Shown: in pieces, positions 39,831-49,842 of the stretch
How positions within the stretch are numbered: the first letter of the stretch is position 1
Layout of the letters: every line of letters begins with the position of its first letter
NCBI GenBank assembly: GCA_021397835.1
Contig: JAJFZO010000609.1
Location: 684,501 to 748,500, forward strand
Source of the DNA: Moringa oleifera
Taxonomy: Eukaryota > Streptophyta > Magnoliopsida > Brassicales > Moringaceae
Length of the DNA: 64,000 nucleotides
Reading direction: 5' to 3'
Program-made: the position numbers and the translations under genes
The notes under the pieces: model-generated
Told to the model about the DNA's origin: nothing
Seen by the model: only the letters and a program-made list of their open reading frames with translations
Databases searched by the model: none

Positions 39831-40749
39831 AACTTTCCTATAGGACTAGTAGTTAAAGAAGAGGTCGCTAAGATTAAGGTTAGAATAGAATTATTATTAA
39901 ATTCTGAATTGTCCATATTTGGTAAAGAAACTGTTTTCTCGTTCTCACTTGAAAATGAGGGAGAAGAGATATAGGACAAGTGGTACATAGGATACCAATG
40001 GAAGACTATGAATGTTATGAGTGTTGTAGTAATTATGAGTATTGTGATGATTATAGTTATGAATATTGTAGTAATCAAGAATATGATTATAGGGAAACTT
40101 GTGATGATTATGAAGATAATTGTCCAAGTACTAGTTATAGAGAATATAGCCAGGAATACCACGAAGATCTAGAAGATCGGTACGATACAGAAAGTTTAGA
40201 CCAAGAGTACCAACCTTACGGCCAAGATAGCTATTCTGGAATTAGATATTTATCTAAACCCAGAAAAGTAGGCAAATTAGTTAGTGGAAAGCCTCACTAC
40301 TCAAACCAGACATCCTACTTCAAGCAATCAACAAACTCCTAGAAAAGGAATCCAAACCCAAACAACCAAAGTTTCAAATAGACAAAGATTTCCTTAAGAT
40401 AGACTTCAACTCAGAAGCCAATAAGCAAAAACGAGAATGGTTTATGACCATCTTCTCAACAGAACGAAGGAGTCAAATTAGGGAAATATATTACCAAAAA
40501 ATGGAAGAAAAACAAAAGAATATAGGATTCTTCGTATGGTTCGAATCCTATACACAACAAGAAGGGATAGTATACCCCTTCAAAACCCAACAAGAGGCCC
40601 TCAAGGCCAACAAAGCCCAACAAGAGGCCCCTGAGGCCAATGAAACCCAACAAGAGGCCCACAAGGCCAATAACAAACAAAAAACTAGGAATAGAAAACC
40701 TAGTCCTCCAAAGACGGAACCTCCTAGAAGTAGTTTTAGCCGAAGATAA
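39831..40749 (+). pseudogene. Pararetroviral ORF fragments before the intergenic region
   Basis: Three open stretches in different frames: a 45-residue fragment to a TAG near 39970, an acidic Tyr/Asp/Glu-rich stretch (39980-40342, many YEC and DYE words) and a basic stretch (from about 40316 to the TAA at 40749) containing IGFFVWFESYTQQEG and then a short repeat of QQEAxxAN units before a Lys/Arg/Pro-rich end. They stand directly upstream of the viral intergenic region, which fits the 3'-terminal coding part of a genome. The acidic part recalls caulimovirid structural or accessory proteins, but I cannot assign a specific protein. Frame breaks make it a pseudogene. Confidence 0.6.
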
Positions 40750-41055
40750 CTGGTTAGTACACCTCGGAAACTGCTGGTGTTTTAAAGGCAATACGCCTAA
40801 ACTGCTGGTGTTTTAAAGGTGGTGTGTTTACACTGCTGGTGTTTTTAGGATAGTGTACTGAAAGCCAAGAAGCCAAGAGAGACCCGAAGTAAGTCCCGAA
40901 GGAGAGGGCAGCAGGGTAAGAAAGGGCAGAAAGGCATAAGCATTAAGCACTGTCGAATCCAGTGTAGGCACCAAACACTACCCAATCCGGGATAGGCACT
41001 AGTATTGTCCAATCTGGGGACTGGAGTGTACTTATCAGGGAAAATAGGTTAGAAC
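40748..41055 (+). repeat. Viral intergenic region, copy 1 (308 bp)
   Basis: Nearly identical to 44747-45054 (three substitutions seen). It contains three copies of actgctggtgtttt at about 31-bp spacing (near 40770, 40801, 40832) and three degenerate copies of a gaATCC-gG-TAGGCAC unit (about 40955-41030). After gaac at 41055 it passes straight into AT-rich DNA and lacks the TATA part. Confidence 0.9.
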
Positions 41056-44000
41056 TTTCCTATTTTATTATATTTTAGAATGTCAATAACATTAATAGGA
41101 TTATCTCGATTATTCTTAAACTATTCTTGAATTGTTGGATTTTTTTTAATATACGAGATAAGATTAGATTATTTTGATGAGATAAGATAGGATTAGATTG
41201 AAATTATAATAATAATATGATTGTTCGATATAACGTGACATATGATAAAATTAAAATTTATTTATTTTAAGATTTTCAATATCGAAAAATAAGATAATAT
41301 AATAGATTATACTATAATTGATAAGTTATTATTTAAATTTTAATTCAAAATTATTTTATATTTTTATAAAAAATAATACAAAATTTTAGTATTCATCTCA
41401 TCATGTTTAAAAAGTCTTATTTGTATGGATATGGTTTTGAATATAATGTGCTTTTAAATAATTTAAATGAATTTTTAACGAATTTGAGTTTTTAATATTC
41501 AAATCGAGTCAGAATAAAAATTAAGTTTAAATATTTGGATAATGGAATATGTAATTGGATTAATAGGTAAATTTTTTAATTTAATTATATTAGAATTTTA
41601 ATTTGAATTTTATTATATCAATTTTAAAATTTTATTTTATGTTTTTATTTTAGTAATATATCATTATATATATATATATATATTTATTTTTATTAATGTT
41701 TGTTAATTTATTTTAAAATTTAATTATATTAAATTGGTTGGTAAATAAATATTTGATGGTATATATTATTTTAAAATCTATGAAATATAATTATATATAA
41801 ATATAATAAATAAGTTCAGATAAATTTAAGTAATATAAAAAATAATTTTAAATAATTTTAAATCTAAGTGCCTCATAATAAACTTTAGAAAACTCATCAT
41901 GGGAGAGAATGATGATTTTCTTTCTTATATTTTTAGAACAAAAGTTATATACATATAATATTTTTAAAATATTAATATTTTAAATCTAATCTCTAAATAG
42001 TAAAATTTTGAATTCAAAGTTCAAATTCAAAATTTAAAGATAAGTTTGATTTCAAAATTTTGTTCTTTACATGTAAACAAAATTTTTAATCTTCTGAATA
42101 TCAAAAGTGTGATGAAGTGATAAAAATTCAAGTTCGTTTATTAAATTTAAGATTCTCTATTTTACGTTATTTGTAATTTTTTATATTTGTTATTTAAGCT
42201 TTTTCTTGTTTTTTATTATTATTATTATTATTATTATTGTGTTTGTGAAAAGATATATTACAATATTCATTACAATTAATGATCAAATTGAAGAAAGAAA
42301 ATTATTAAAATTTTAAAATATCAAACTTTATTACATCTAAAAAATATTAGCCGTAAGTTTTTGTTTTAAATTTTTTATTTTTTATATATCTTTTATTTGA
42401 TGATAAAAATAATTTTTAATAAAGATTTAATTTTCAATAATAATTAAAGTATAATTTTTCAATTATCTTTTGTGCATTGCACCAAGCTAGTTTTTTCCTA
42501 TTTTCAAATAGTGTGTTTGAAGGTGCATGAACCCTACTTTGTTTATTAGCAAAATATGGTGATAGCTTTCATGAATATTTAAGAAAAAATAATTCAATCC
42601 AATTTTTATGATAATGAAAGCAAATATAAATTTTTTTAAGTTTTACTTGTTTTTTAATTTAAATTTTATCATCTTATTATTTTTAATTATATATTCAGAT
42701 TAATTTAAATTTTTAAAATTAATTAAATTTTAACTAAATAAAATTTATATAAAATTTTAATATTTATATTATATTATTAATTAAATATTTATATTTTAAT
42801 AACAATATAATAAAATATATTTTATTAATTTAATTTAAATTACAATTTTCAAGAAAAATAATTATAAAAAATAAATTATTTTTTATTATTAAAATGTTTT
42901 AAAAATGATCGACATGAATTAATATATATTTTAAATTTTAATTTAAAATTTATTTACTATATATTTTTAAACTATATATTTTAAAACATATATTTTTAAC
43001 ACTTAAAAAAATTTAAAATTTTTTGTACTATAATTAATATTTTTTATATTCATGAAAAATTTTAACTTAAAATTTATTGTAAAGTTTTTTAATTTAAATA
43101 TCTCAATTTGTTAATTTTTTTTTGATAGATTCTATTTAGATCAAATTAATAGATTAAGATTTAATTTATCACTATTTAAATATTAATATTTATTTAATAA
43201 TATAAAAGTTTTCATGTTATTTTTATTTTTAAATAAATATAAATATAGTAATAAAATCAATAAATAATATATTTTTTACTTATTAGTTTTAATAATTTAA
43301 TAAACTGTAAGGTAGATTTTATTTAGTAAAAATATTAAAAATTAAAAATATTTAAATTAATGATTTTTTACTATAAATTTTATTCAAATTTTTTAAAATT
43401 ATAAAAAATATTTAAACTATCATCACAAACATTTAGTATTTTTTAAGTATTAAAAATTCTTTTTTACAAAAATTAGACTATCAATTTTCAAAAAAATTAA
43501 TAAAAAATTATTTAAATTTGATTGCTGAAATCAAAATAAAATGTAAAATTTTATTTATTCAATTTTTTAAATATTTTGATAAAAAATATCATTAATTTTT
43601 CACAATTATTTAAAATAAATATGTAATTTAAATTAATTCTATAAATTAAAATTTATTTTTATACTTTTAATAATCTACATTTTTTTTTCAAAAGAGGAAA
43701 TAAAATTTAAGGTTTTGAATAACTTCATCTTAAATTATAAAATTTATTTATTTATTTATTTAAAACATTAATATAAATGAAATCAAGTGAAGATATTGAT
43801 TTTATTACGCACATAAGATCATTATCTTTAAAATTTTTAATAATTTTTATGATAATAATTAAATAAATTTCTCAAAAATATTAAAGATTTCATATATTGA
43901 AAATTTAGATCATCATTTGTTATTATTGAAAACCATAAAGTTAGGCTAAAACCAATAGGCCTTAGAATTACATTCTAAGACATTAAGTTTTTTTTTTTTA

Positions 44001-44724
44001 ATTATTATCAGATATTAAATTTTGTTATTTAAAAAATAATAATAAATTATATATTAATGCAGCGATATAAAAATTTAATAATTTATATTATTTAATAAAA
44101 AATTAAAATTTCAAGTGACCTGTCAACGCACGTATAGTAAAATTTTTTATTAAATGAAGAAAAAAACTATTACTTTTCTTAAAAAAATAAAATTTAAAAT
44201 TTTTTTAAGATTGTATGAATTTTAAATTTAAACTATATATTTCAAAATAAATAAAATATATTTCATATTTTAAAAAATGTTTTCAAATATTCTCATTTTA
44301 TCTTCATATTTAAATATATAATGTAATTTAAATTATAAAATCAAAAAATTATGTAAATATTATTTAAACTCAACACTTATTTAAATAATCGGGTAACATA
44401 CTATAGTTTTATATGACATTTATCAATAAAATTATATATATATAGTTTCATAAATATAAAATTTCAATAAGAATGACATAATAAATTCAAATTAATTAAT
44501 AATGTCAAATTTAATAGTTAAATGCCTTTAAACTGCAGTTATTATTGTTGAAAACGCTATTTTTTAAAATGTATTTCAAACAAAATTCCTGGATATTTTA
44601 ACAAGATTGTATCTACGTTAACGTAAAACTCTATTTTTATGAGATTAAAGGGTAAAAATTTCTCGAATTTGATTGAAGTTCATTTTCTCATATTGTAAAT
44701 TAGACCTAGAAAACAAAATACCTT
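41056..44724. other. AT-rich DNA between viral segments
   Basis: About 3.7 kb of extreme AT content, with a (TA)n run at about 41659-41683 and a (TTA)n run at about 42211-42238. No coding region. It resembles the DNA outside the block in composition. It may be older host DNA, filler captured during integration, or a separate insertion. Confidence 0.6.
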
Positions 44725-44746
44725 CATTCCATTTCTATAATTATTT

Positions 44747-45054
44747 AACTGGTTAGTACACCTCGGAAACTGCTGGTGTTTTAAAGGCAATACGCCTAAA
44801 CTGCTGGTGTTTTAAAGGTGGTGTGTTTACACTGCTGGTGTTTTTAGGATAGTGTGCTGAAAGCCAAGAAGCCAAGAGAGACCCGAAGTAAGTCCCGAAG
44901 GAGAGGGCAGCAGGGTAAGAAAGGGCAGAAAGGCATAAGCATTAAGCACTGTCGAATCCGGTGTAGGCGCCAAACACTACCCAATCCGGGATAGGCACTA
45001 GTATTGTCCAATCTGGGGACTGGAGTGTACTTATCAGGGAAAATAGGTTAGAAC
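44747..45054 (+). repeat. Viral intergenic region, copy 2 (308 bp)
   Basis: The partner of the copy at 40748-41055, with the same triple actgctggtgtttt and triple TAGGCAC-type units. Unlike copy 1 it continues without a break into the viral promoter and leader. Confidence 0.9.
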
Positions 45055-45376
45055 GATTTCCACTCAAGAATGAAGAGACACCACCAAGAAAAGAGAGGAA
45101 CACTCAAGAAGCTCTCCTCACTATAAAAGGAGAACTCAAGGACCCAAGAAGGCAGAAGTTATCTCCACGGATAACTCACCACAAGATTCAAACTTGAATC
45201 TTACAATCTTAGGTAGTCCCCTTGATCTTCTCATAAGAAGCAAGGAACTAAGTCGATTATTGATTGTAAGTATTCACCCAGACAAGACCATATAGTGACG
45301 ATCGTTAACTTGTAACGACGCACTATCAAGATTATCTATGTTTTTGTTTCTTTATTTTCAAGTTTGCAATATAGTT
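45055..45376 (+). promoter_or_regulatory. Pararetroviral promoter and leader
   Basis: A TATA box, ctataaaagg, lies at 45121-45130 within cctcactataaaa, followed by a leader with several short direct words and no long frame. This arrangement matches the full-length-transcript promoters of caulimovirids. It would drive plus-strand transcription into AT-rich DNA, since the coding part does not follow directly. The last 36 bp (45341-45376) repeat the start of the whole block at 39656-39690. Confidence 0.75.
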
Positions 45377-46437
45377 TCAACAATAAAAATATTTTTATAA
45401 TTATTTAAATCAAAATTTAAATTAAACAAAATGAAAACTTTATTTAGATCATTTACGTTAAATTAAATTTTTCAAAAAATATTAAATCATTTTAAAATTA
45501 CTATTAAAATTAATAAAACTATAAATAAATACAGTGATCCTACTTTATTTAATTATATCATAATAATACTAAATAAATGATTTTATAAGAAACAATCTTA
45601 TAATTATATAAAATGATTTTAAAATTATAAATAGTTTCATTAAAATCAAGGTGAGTTAATCAAATCACTAATCTTTGGTGTATGCACGTAATTATCAGGA
45701 TGTAAGTGGGTAAGTGTTTAATATTCACAAATTAATGGGTGAGTTTTTGAATATTGAGAAAATAAGAGGACAAATCTCTAATTATTTGGTAAACTTGAAT
45801 TAGATATGTGACAAGACCTCACTAACCAATTAAAACTGACTTGATTTGGTTTTGATTGGATGAATCATGCTCGCATTTGGCCACACAATTTTGCTTATCT
45901 TGAAATGATATGTCTGCTTCTGCCAAATATCCGGTTAAGTGACAGTCATTAATTCTGCCACCTATTATGAAGATGACAGCATTTATTTCTTAATCTCATT
46001 TTATGAGTTAAATTTAATTTTGTTTTCAATGCAAAAATAATACCGCTATAACCGTAAACAAATTTCTATTTTTACATGTCATTGAATTTTATTATAATTT
46101 GAATCATAATTTTTTATGGATCTTATTTATTTTTAAAAAATTAGATAAAAAATTATATAAAATTTTAATATTTATTTTATACTATCAATCTAATATTGAT
46201 TTATCAATTTAATTTAAATTATATATTTATTTAAATAGTTATAAAAATTTAAAAATATTTTTATTATTAAAATATCTCAAAAATAATTTAAATAAAATTT
46301 TTAATTTTAAATCAATTTTTTAATTTTAAATAATTTTTAATTTAATAATAAATTATATATATTTAAAAATTTTAGAATTATAAATTAAAAAACATATTTT
46401 TTAGCATTAAAAAAATTTTAAATTTTTCTATGATAAT
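45377..46437. other. AT-rich DNA between viral segments
   Basis: No coding region recognised. The central part (45650-45990) is less AT-extreme and has ordinary non-coding texture; the rest resembles the surrounding AT-rich DNA. Confidence 0.5.
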
Positions 46438-46882
46438 AGCTTGAGCATTTCTTTATATCTCCCAAGAAGTAGACTCTTCTCAAGATTCTCAAAACCTTTT
46501 CAAAAAACCCAAGAATCAAATAGTCCAAGACTCAAGCCAAGGCCAAGGAGGCTATTCCAATCTATCCGGCCCAATTAGCCCAATTCAAAGCCAAACAGGC
46601 TATGAAGGACTAACCCAAAATCAATCTGTCCAGAATGACAAAAGTCAAGACCAAAAAGACTATGTAAGTCTAACTGGTCCAACCCAAGTCCAAACACAAG
46701 ATAGCCAACCAACGGGGTATCTAGAAAACCCAGTGAGTCAAGAACATTCAAGCCCAAAAGACCAAGAGGCCCAGAAGCCCATACAAGCAGCTGACCTTAT
46801 CCAGGAACAGCCACTAGTCAGACAACCAAGGACGACTGTAAGGATGATCATATCCGAACATTCGGTCCAACTAACGTACTAA
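46438..46882 (+). pseudogene. Viral polyprotein linker fragment (Gln/Ser-rich)
   Basis: An open stretch from about 46469 to a TAA at 46880-46882, rich in Gln, Ser, Asp and Pro, with repeated SQDxQ and GYxxL words. Such disordered linkers occur between domains of caulimovirid polyproteins. The frame stops and coding continues in another frame into the protease region. Neither the upstream movement/coat part nor a start codon is seen. Confidence 0.55.
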
Positions 46883-47760
46883 ACCTTGCACTATACCTTG
46901 CACTAATTAAGAACAAGGTTAGTAACAAGGCCCAAGCTGATCAGGCCATCCAAAGAGACCAAACTATTGGTCTGCTCAAAAAGGATTCAACCCAGGAACT
47001 AGACAACAAAGAGACTGAACCCTCAGTAGTCTATTCCAGGAATGAACCCCAAAAGCCTCTCCAGGAACCTAAGTATATCCTGGTAAGAGAACCCAAAACA
47101 GAAGGAATCCTTCCTTCAACAGTCAAACCAAACCTAGACATAGGCCCAATCCGAAAAACGACAGAATGGAATCTGGTCATTCCAGAAACCTTTCCAAACT
47201 TCCAAACAGCCGAGGATCTATTTAGATCATCAAACCAAATAAACTTGATTCGGTCAAGTAGACAAAATCAAGTTAAAATTCAAGACTTATATTCAGAAGT
47301 CAATAGGCTCAAGAACCAGATTAGTCAATGTCCGAAAGACAATCGGATACAAATCCAAAAGTGGTATGTCCAAGCCACACTGGTAATTAATGGTGATTTC
47401 CATTTGATTACCACAGCCCTTGTAGACTCAGGAGCTGATCAAAACTGTATACAAGAAGGGTTGATCCCAACCCAATATTATGAGAAAACAACAGAAAGGC
47501 TTTACGGAGCCAATGGAGTGGAACTTCAAGTCAAATTCAAACTCACAAAAGTCAAAATATGCAATAATGGATATTGCATCAAAACCCCTTTTATCCTAGT
47601 TCAAGATTTACGACAAGGACTGATATTAGGAAGTCCTTTCCTCATAAAGATATATCCTTTCTCAGTAGATCAGGAAGGAATATCTACAACCATACTAGGA
47701 GAACATGTCAAGTTCAGGTTTATTAAACCTATTCAAGACAAAGAATTAGGAAATTCCTGA
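46883..47760 (+). pseudogene. Pararetroviral aspartic protease fragment
   Basis: The frame carries VDSGADQNC with catalytic Asp in the codon at 47425-47427, then a flap-like YGANGVEL and the C-terminal LILGSPFL motif typical of retropepsins of plant pararetroviruses. It ends in a TGA at 47758-47760, where the RT region continues in a different frame. In an intact virus both belong to one polyprotein, so this is a broken copy. Homology to a gypsy protease is possible in principle, but the neighbouring RT favours a caulimovirid. Confidence 0.75.
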
Positions 47761-47761
47761 A

Positions 47762-48919
47762 ATTCAAAACAAACAGAAACAAATTAGGTATCTTCATGAG
47801 GAGATACAATATCAAAAGATAGAAGAACAACTAGCAAAACAAACAGTCCAGAACAAAATCAAAGACATAGAAACAAAACTTCAAAAAGAAGTATGTGCAG
47901 AAATACCTAATGCCTTTTGGAGTAGAAACACCTATAAGGTAGCACTGTCATATGAACCAGACTTTAGAGAAAGTCAAATTCCAACCAAAGCTAGACCAAT
48001 CCAAATGAACCAATGACACTTAGAGTACTGCAAAAAGGAAATACAAGAGTTATTAGACAAAGGATTAATTAGACCAAGCAAATCTCCATGGAGTTGTGCT
48101 GCATTTTATGTTTATAAAAATGCAGAGGTAGAAAGAGGAGCTCCAAGATTAGTCATAAATTACAAACCTCTCAACAAAGTACTCAAATGGATTAGATATC
48201 TAATCCCAAACAAAAGAGATCTGATTAACAGGTTATACAAAGCAAAAATCTTTTCAAAATTTGACATGAAGTCAGGCTACTGGCAAATACAAATAGAAGA
48301 ACAAGACAAATACAAAACAACTTTCAATGTACCCTTTGGGCAATACGAATGGAATGTAATGCCATTTGGTCTCAAGAATGCCCCATCAGAATTTCAAAAC
48401 ATCATGAACGAAATCTTCAATGATTATGTCTCATTCTCAATAGTTTACATAGATGATGTATTGATCTTTTCAGAGTCAATAGATCAACATTTCAAGCATT
48501 TAGAAATCTTCTCAAACATCATCAAAAGAAAAGGATTAGTAATATCTTCAAAAAAGATAAAGATATTCCAAACCAAGGTTAGATTCCTAGGATTTGAGAT
48601 ATCCCAAGGAACTATCACCCTAATATCTCGGTCTATTGAATTTGCTGACAAATTTTCAGACGAGATCAAAGACAAAACTCAACTCCAAAGGTTTCTAGGG
48701 TGTCTGAATTATATCTCAGACTTTATCCCTAACCTTAGGCAAACTAGCAAACTATTATTCCAAAGGATTCGAAAGAATCAACAAAACAAAGAATGGACAC
48801 CACAAATGACAGAGATAGTCAAAGACCTGAAGGCTAAGGCTAAGTCATTGCATTGTTTAGGTATACCCAATCCCGAGGCACCTCTAACTGTGCAGACATT
48901 GTTTAGGTATACCCAATGA
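47762..48919 (+). pseudogene. Pararetroviral reverse transcriptase, truncated
   Basis: RT of the Ty3/caulimovirid type: KGLIRPSKSPWSCAAFYV, RLVINYKPLN, KFDMKSGYWQI, PFGLKNAPSEFQ, the catalytic YIDDV at 48446-48460, FLGFEISQGTI and LQRFLGCLNYISDF. An in-frame TGA at 48014-48016 interrupts the N-terminal part. The sequence stops after PEAPLTVQT at the point where RNase H should begin. There a 21-bp duplication and an inverted promoter piece follow. It is therefore non-functional. Confidence 0.88.
48851..48917 (+). repeat. 21-bp direct repeat at viral breakpoint
   Basis: The word cattgtttaggtatacccaa plus t occurs at 48851-48871 and again at 48897-48917. The first copy is inside the RT coding sequence; the second lies exactly where the RT sequence ends. 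It looks like template switching during repair. Confidence 0.85.
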
Positions 48920-49650
48920 ATTAAAAGCACAATAGGAAGCAAAACATTAATACTGAAATTTATTAAAGCAAAGTGTAATACAATAAAAACACGATATTGC
49001 AAAATTTAAAAACAGAATAAAAACATAAGGTAGATCTTACAAAATTGCTGCCAGGTATTATCCTCTAATTTGTAATACAGAAATTATTTGCTCATAAACT
49101 ATGAGCTTTTGGTGTTTGGGATATTTTGAAGAAGGGGTTTTGGATGTGTCGAAGATTGTGGGATCTTCGGAGGTTTGGGATGTCTGTCTTGAAGATGAGA
49201 AATCTTGAAGTTGAAAAGTCTAATGAAAAGCCTGCCTCTGGATACCTTCAGGTTCCTATTTTATAGTGAGGAAAGCCCTTTGGCGTCTTTTCGTGCTTGA
49301 GTGGGAATCTTTTCCCTTTTGAGGTGTCTTCTGCTTTTGTTAATGGAGGCTCCTTTTTCTTTTGTGAGAATCTCCTTTTGGTAGTGGAGTGTCTTGTCCT
49401 GTCTTTGTTGATTGAGGCCAACTCAGCTTTTCTTTTCTTTTAGGAAAAGTAGTGAGCGAAGGTTGGCCATGTGTTCTTGTCATGTGGTGGCTTTGGATGC
49501 TTTGTTATCCATTGCCTTGTTTGATTCCTTTGTCTTCTTTTGATGGCTCTGGATTCGTTCTTATCCGTTGCCTCTGTTTGATTTTGTTTGATTCCTTTGT
49601 CTTCTTTTGATGGCTCTGGATTCGTTCTTATCCGTTGCCTCTGTTTGATT
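48920..49650 (-). promoter_or_regulatory. Inverted pararetroviral promoter segment
   Basis: On the minus strand this holds cctcactataaaatagg (TATA near 49256-49272), the same core as in the plus-strand promoter at 45116-45128. A leader follows downstream on the minus strand toward 48920. Upstream, at 49517-49650, lie two perfect tandem copies of a 67-bp unit, an enhancer-like duplication. The segment is in opposite orientation to the RT piece, so the integrant was rearranged. Confidence 0.7.
49517..49650. repeat. 67-bp perfect tandem duplication
   Basis: Two units, 49517-49583 and 49584-49650, each beginning ttgtttgattcctttgtctt and ending cctctgtttgatt. No mismatch was seen. The array ends exactly at the right edge of the viral block. 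Confidence 0.9.
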
Positions 49651-49842
49651 ACAATTACGTTTTTCTTTTTTTATGATGATTTATTTTGAAAAGTTATAAA
49701 TTTTAAGATAAATATTATTTTAAATTTTAAATTTTATTTTCTCTTTAATAAAACTTTAATTTGAAAATATTTTTAAATAAATTTTAATTTATTAATTTAA
49801 ATTAAATTAAATTTATTAAAAATTTAAAAATTAAAGATATTT
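49651..49842 (+). repeat. 192-bp direct duplication, right copy
   Basis: Partner of 39467-39658. It begins at the base after the tandem viral repeat and runs into ordinary AT-rich DNA at atttaatttc. See the left copy for the comparison. Confidence 0.9.

Larger units (their letters stand above)
39659..49650. mobile_element. Rearranged endogenous pararetrovirus block
   Basis: A 10-kb block of Caulimoviridae-type segments mixed with AT-rich DNA. From left: end-of-genome ORF fragments (about 39790-40749), regulatory copy 1 (40748-41055), AT-rich DNA (41056-44724), regulatory copy 2 with promoter and leader (44748-45376), AT-rich DNA (45377-46437), polyprotein part with protease and RT (46438-48919), and an inverted promoter segment (48920-49650). 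Ty3-like RT with viral-type intergenic promoters, a protease and no integrase points to a pararetrovirus of the petuvirus/florendovirus kind rather than a gypsy element; the genus is inference. No movement or coat protein domain is intact, RNase H is missing, and frames are broken, so it is not replication-competent as it stands. Confidence 0.85.

Noticed and set aside
39980..40342. Metal-binding zinc finger in the acidic viral fragment
   Set aside because: Cys residues are spaced CYECC and YEYC without the His and spacing of a CCHC knuckle.
40456..40791. Minus-strand hydrophobic frame of 111 residues
   Set aside because: It is the antisense shadow of the Gln/Ala/Pro-rich viral repeat units; no start context or family resemblance.
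46575..46757. Minus-strand Leu/Gly/Phe-rich frame
   Set aside because: Antisense shadow of the Gln/Ser-rich viral linker.
46438..48919. Ty3/gypsy retrotransposon instead of pararetrovirus
   Set aside because: No integrase, no LTRs and no primer-site arrangement of gypsy elements; RT motifs and the intergenic promoters fit a caulimovirid better.
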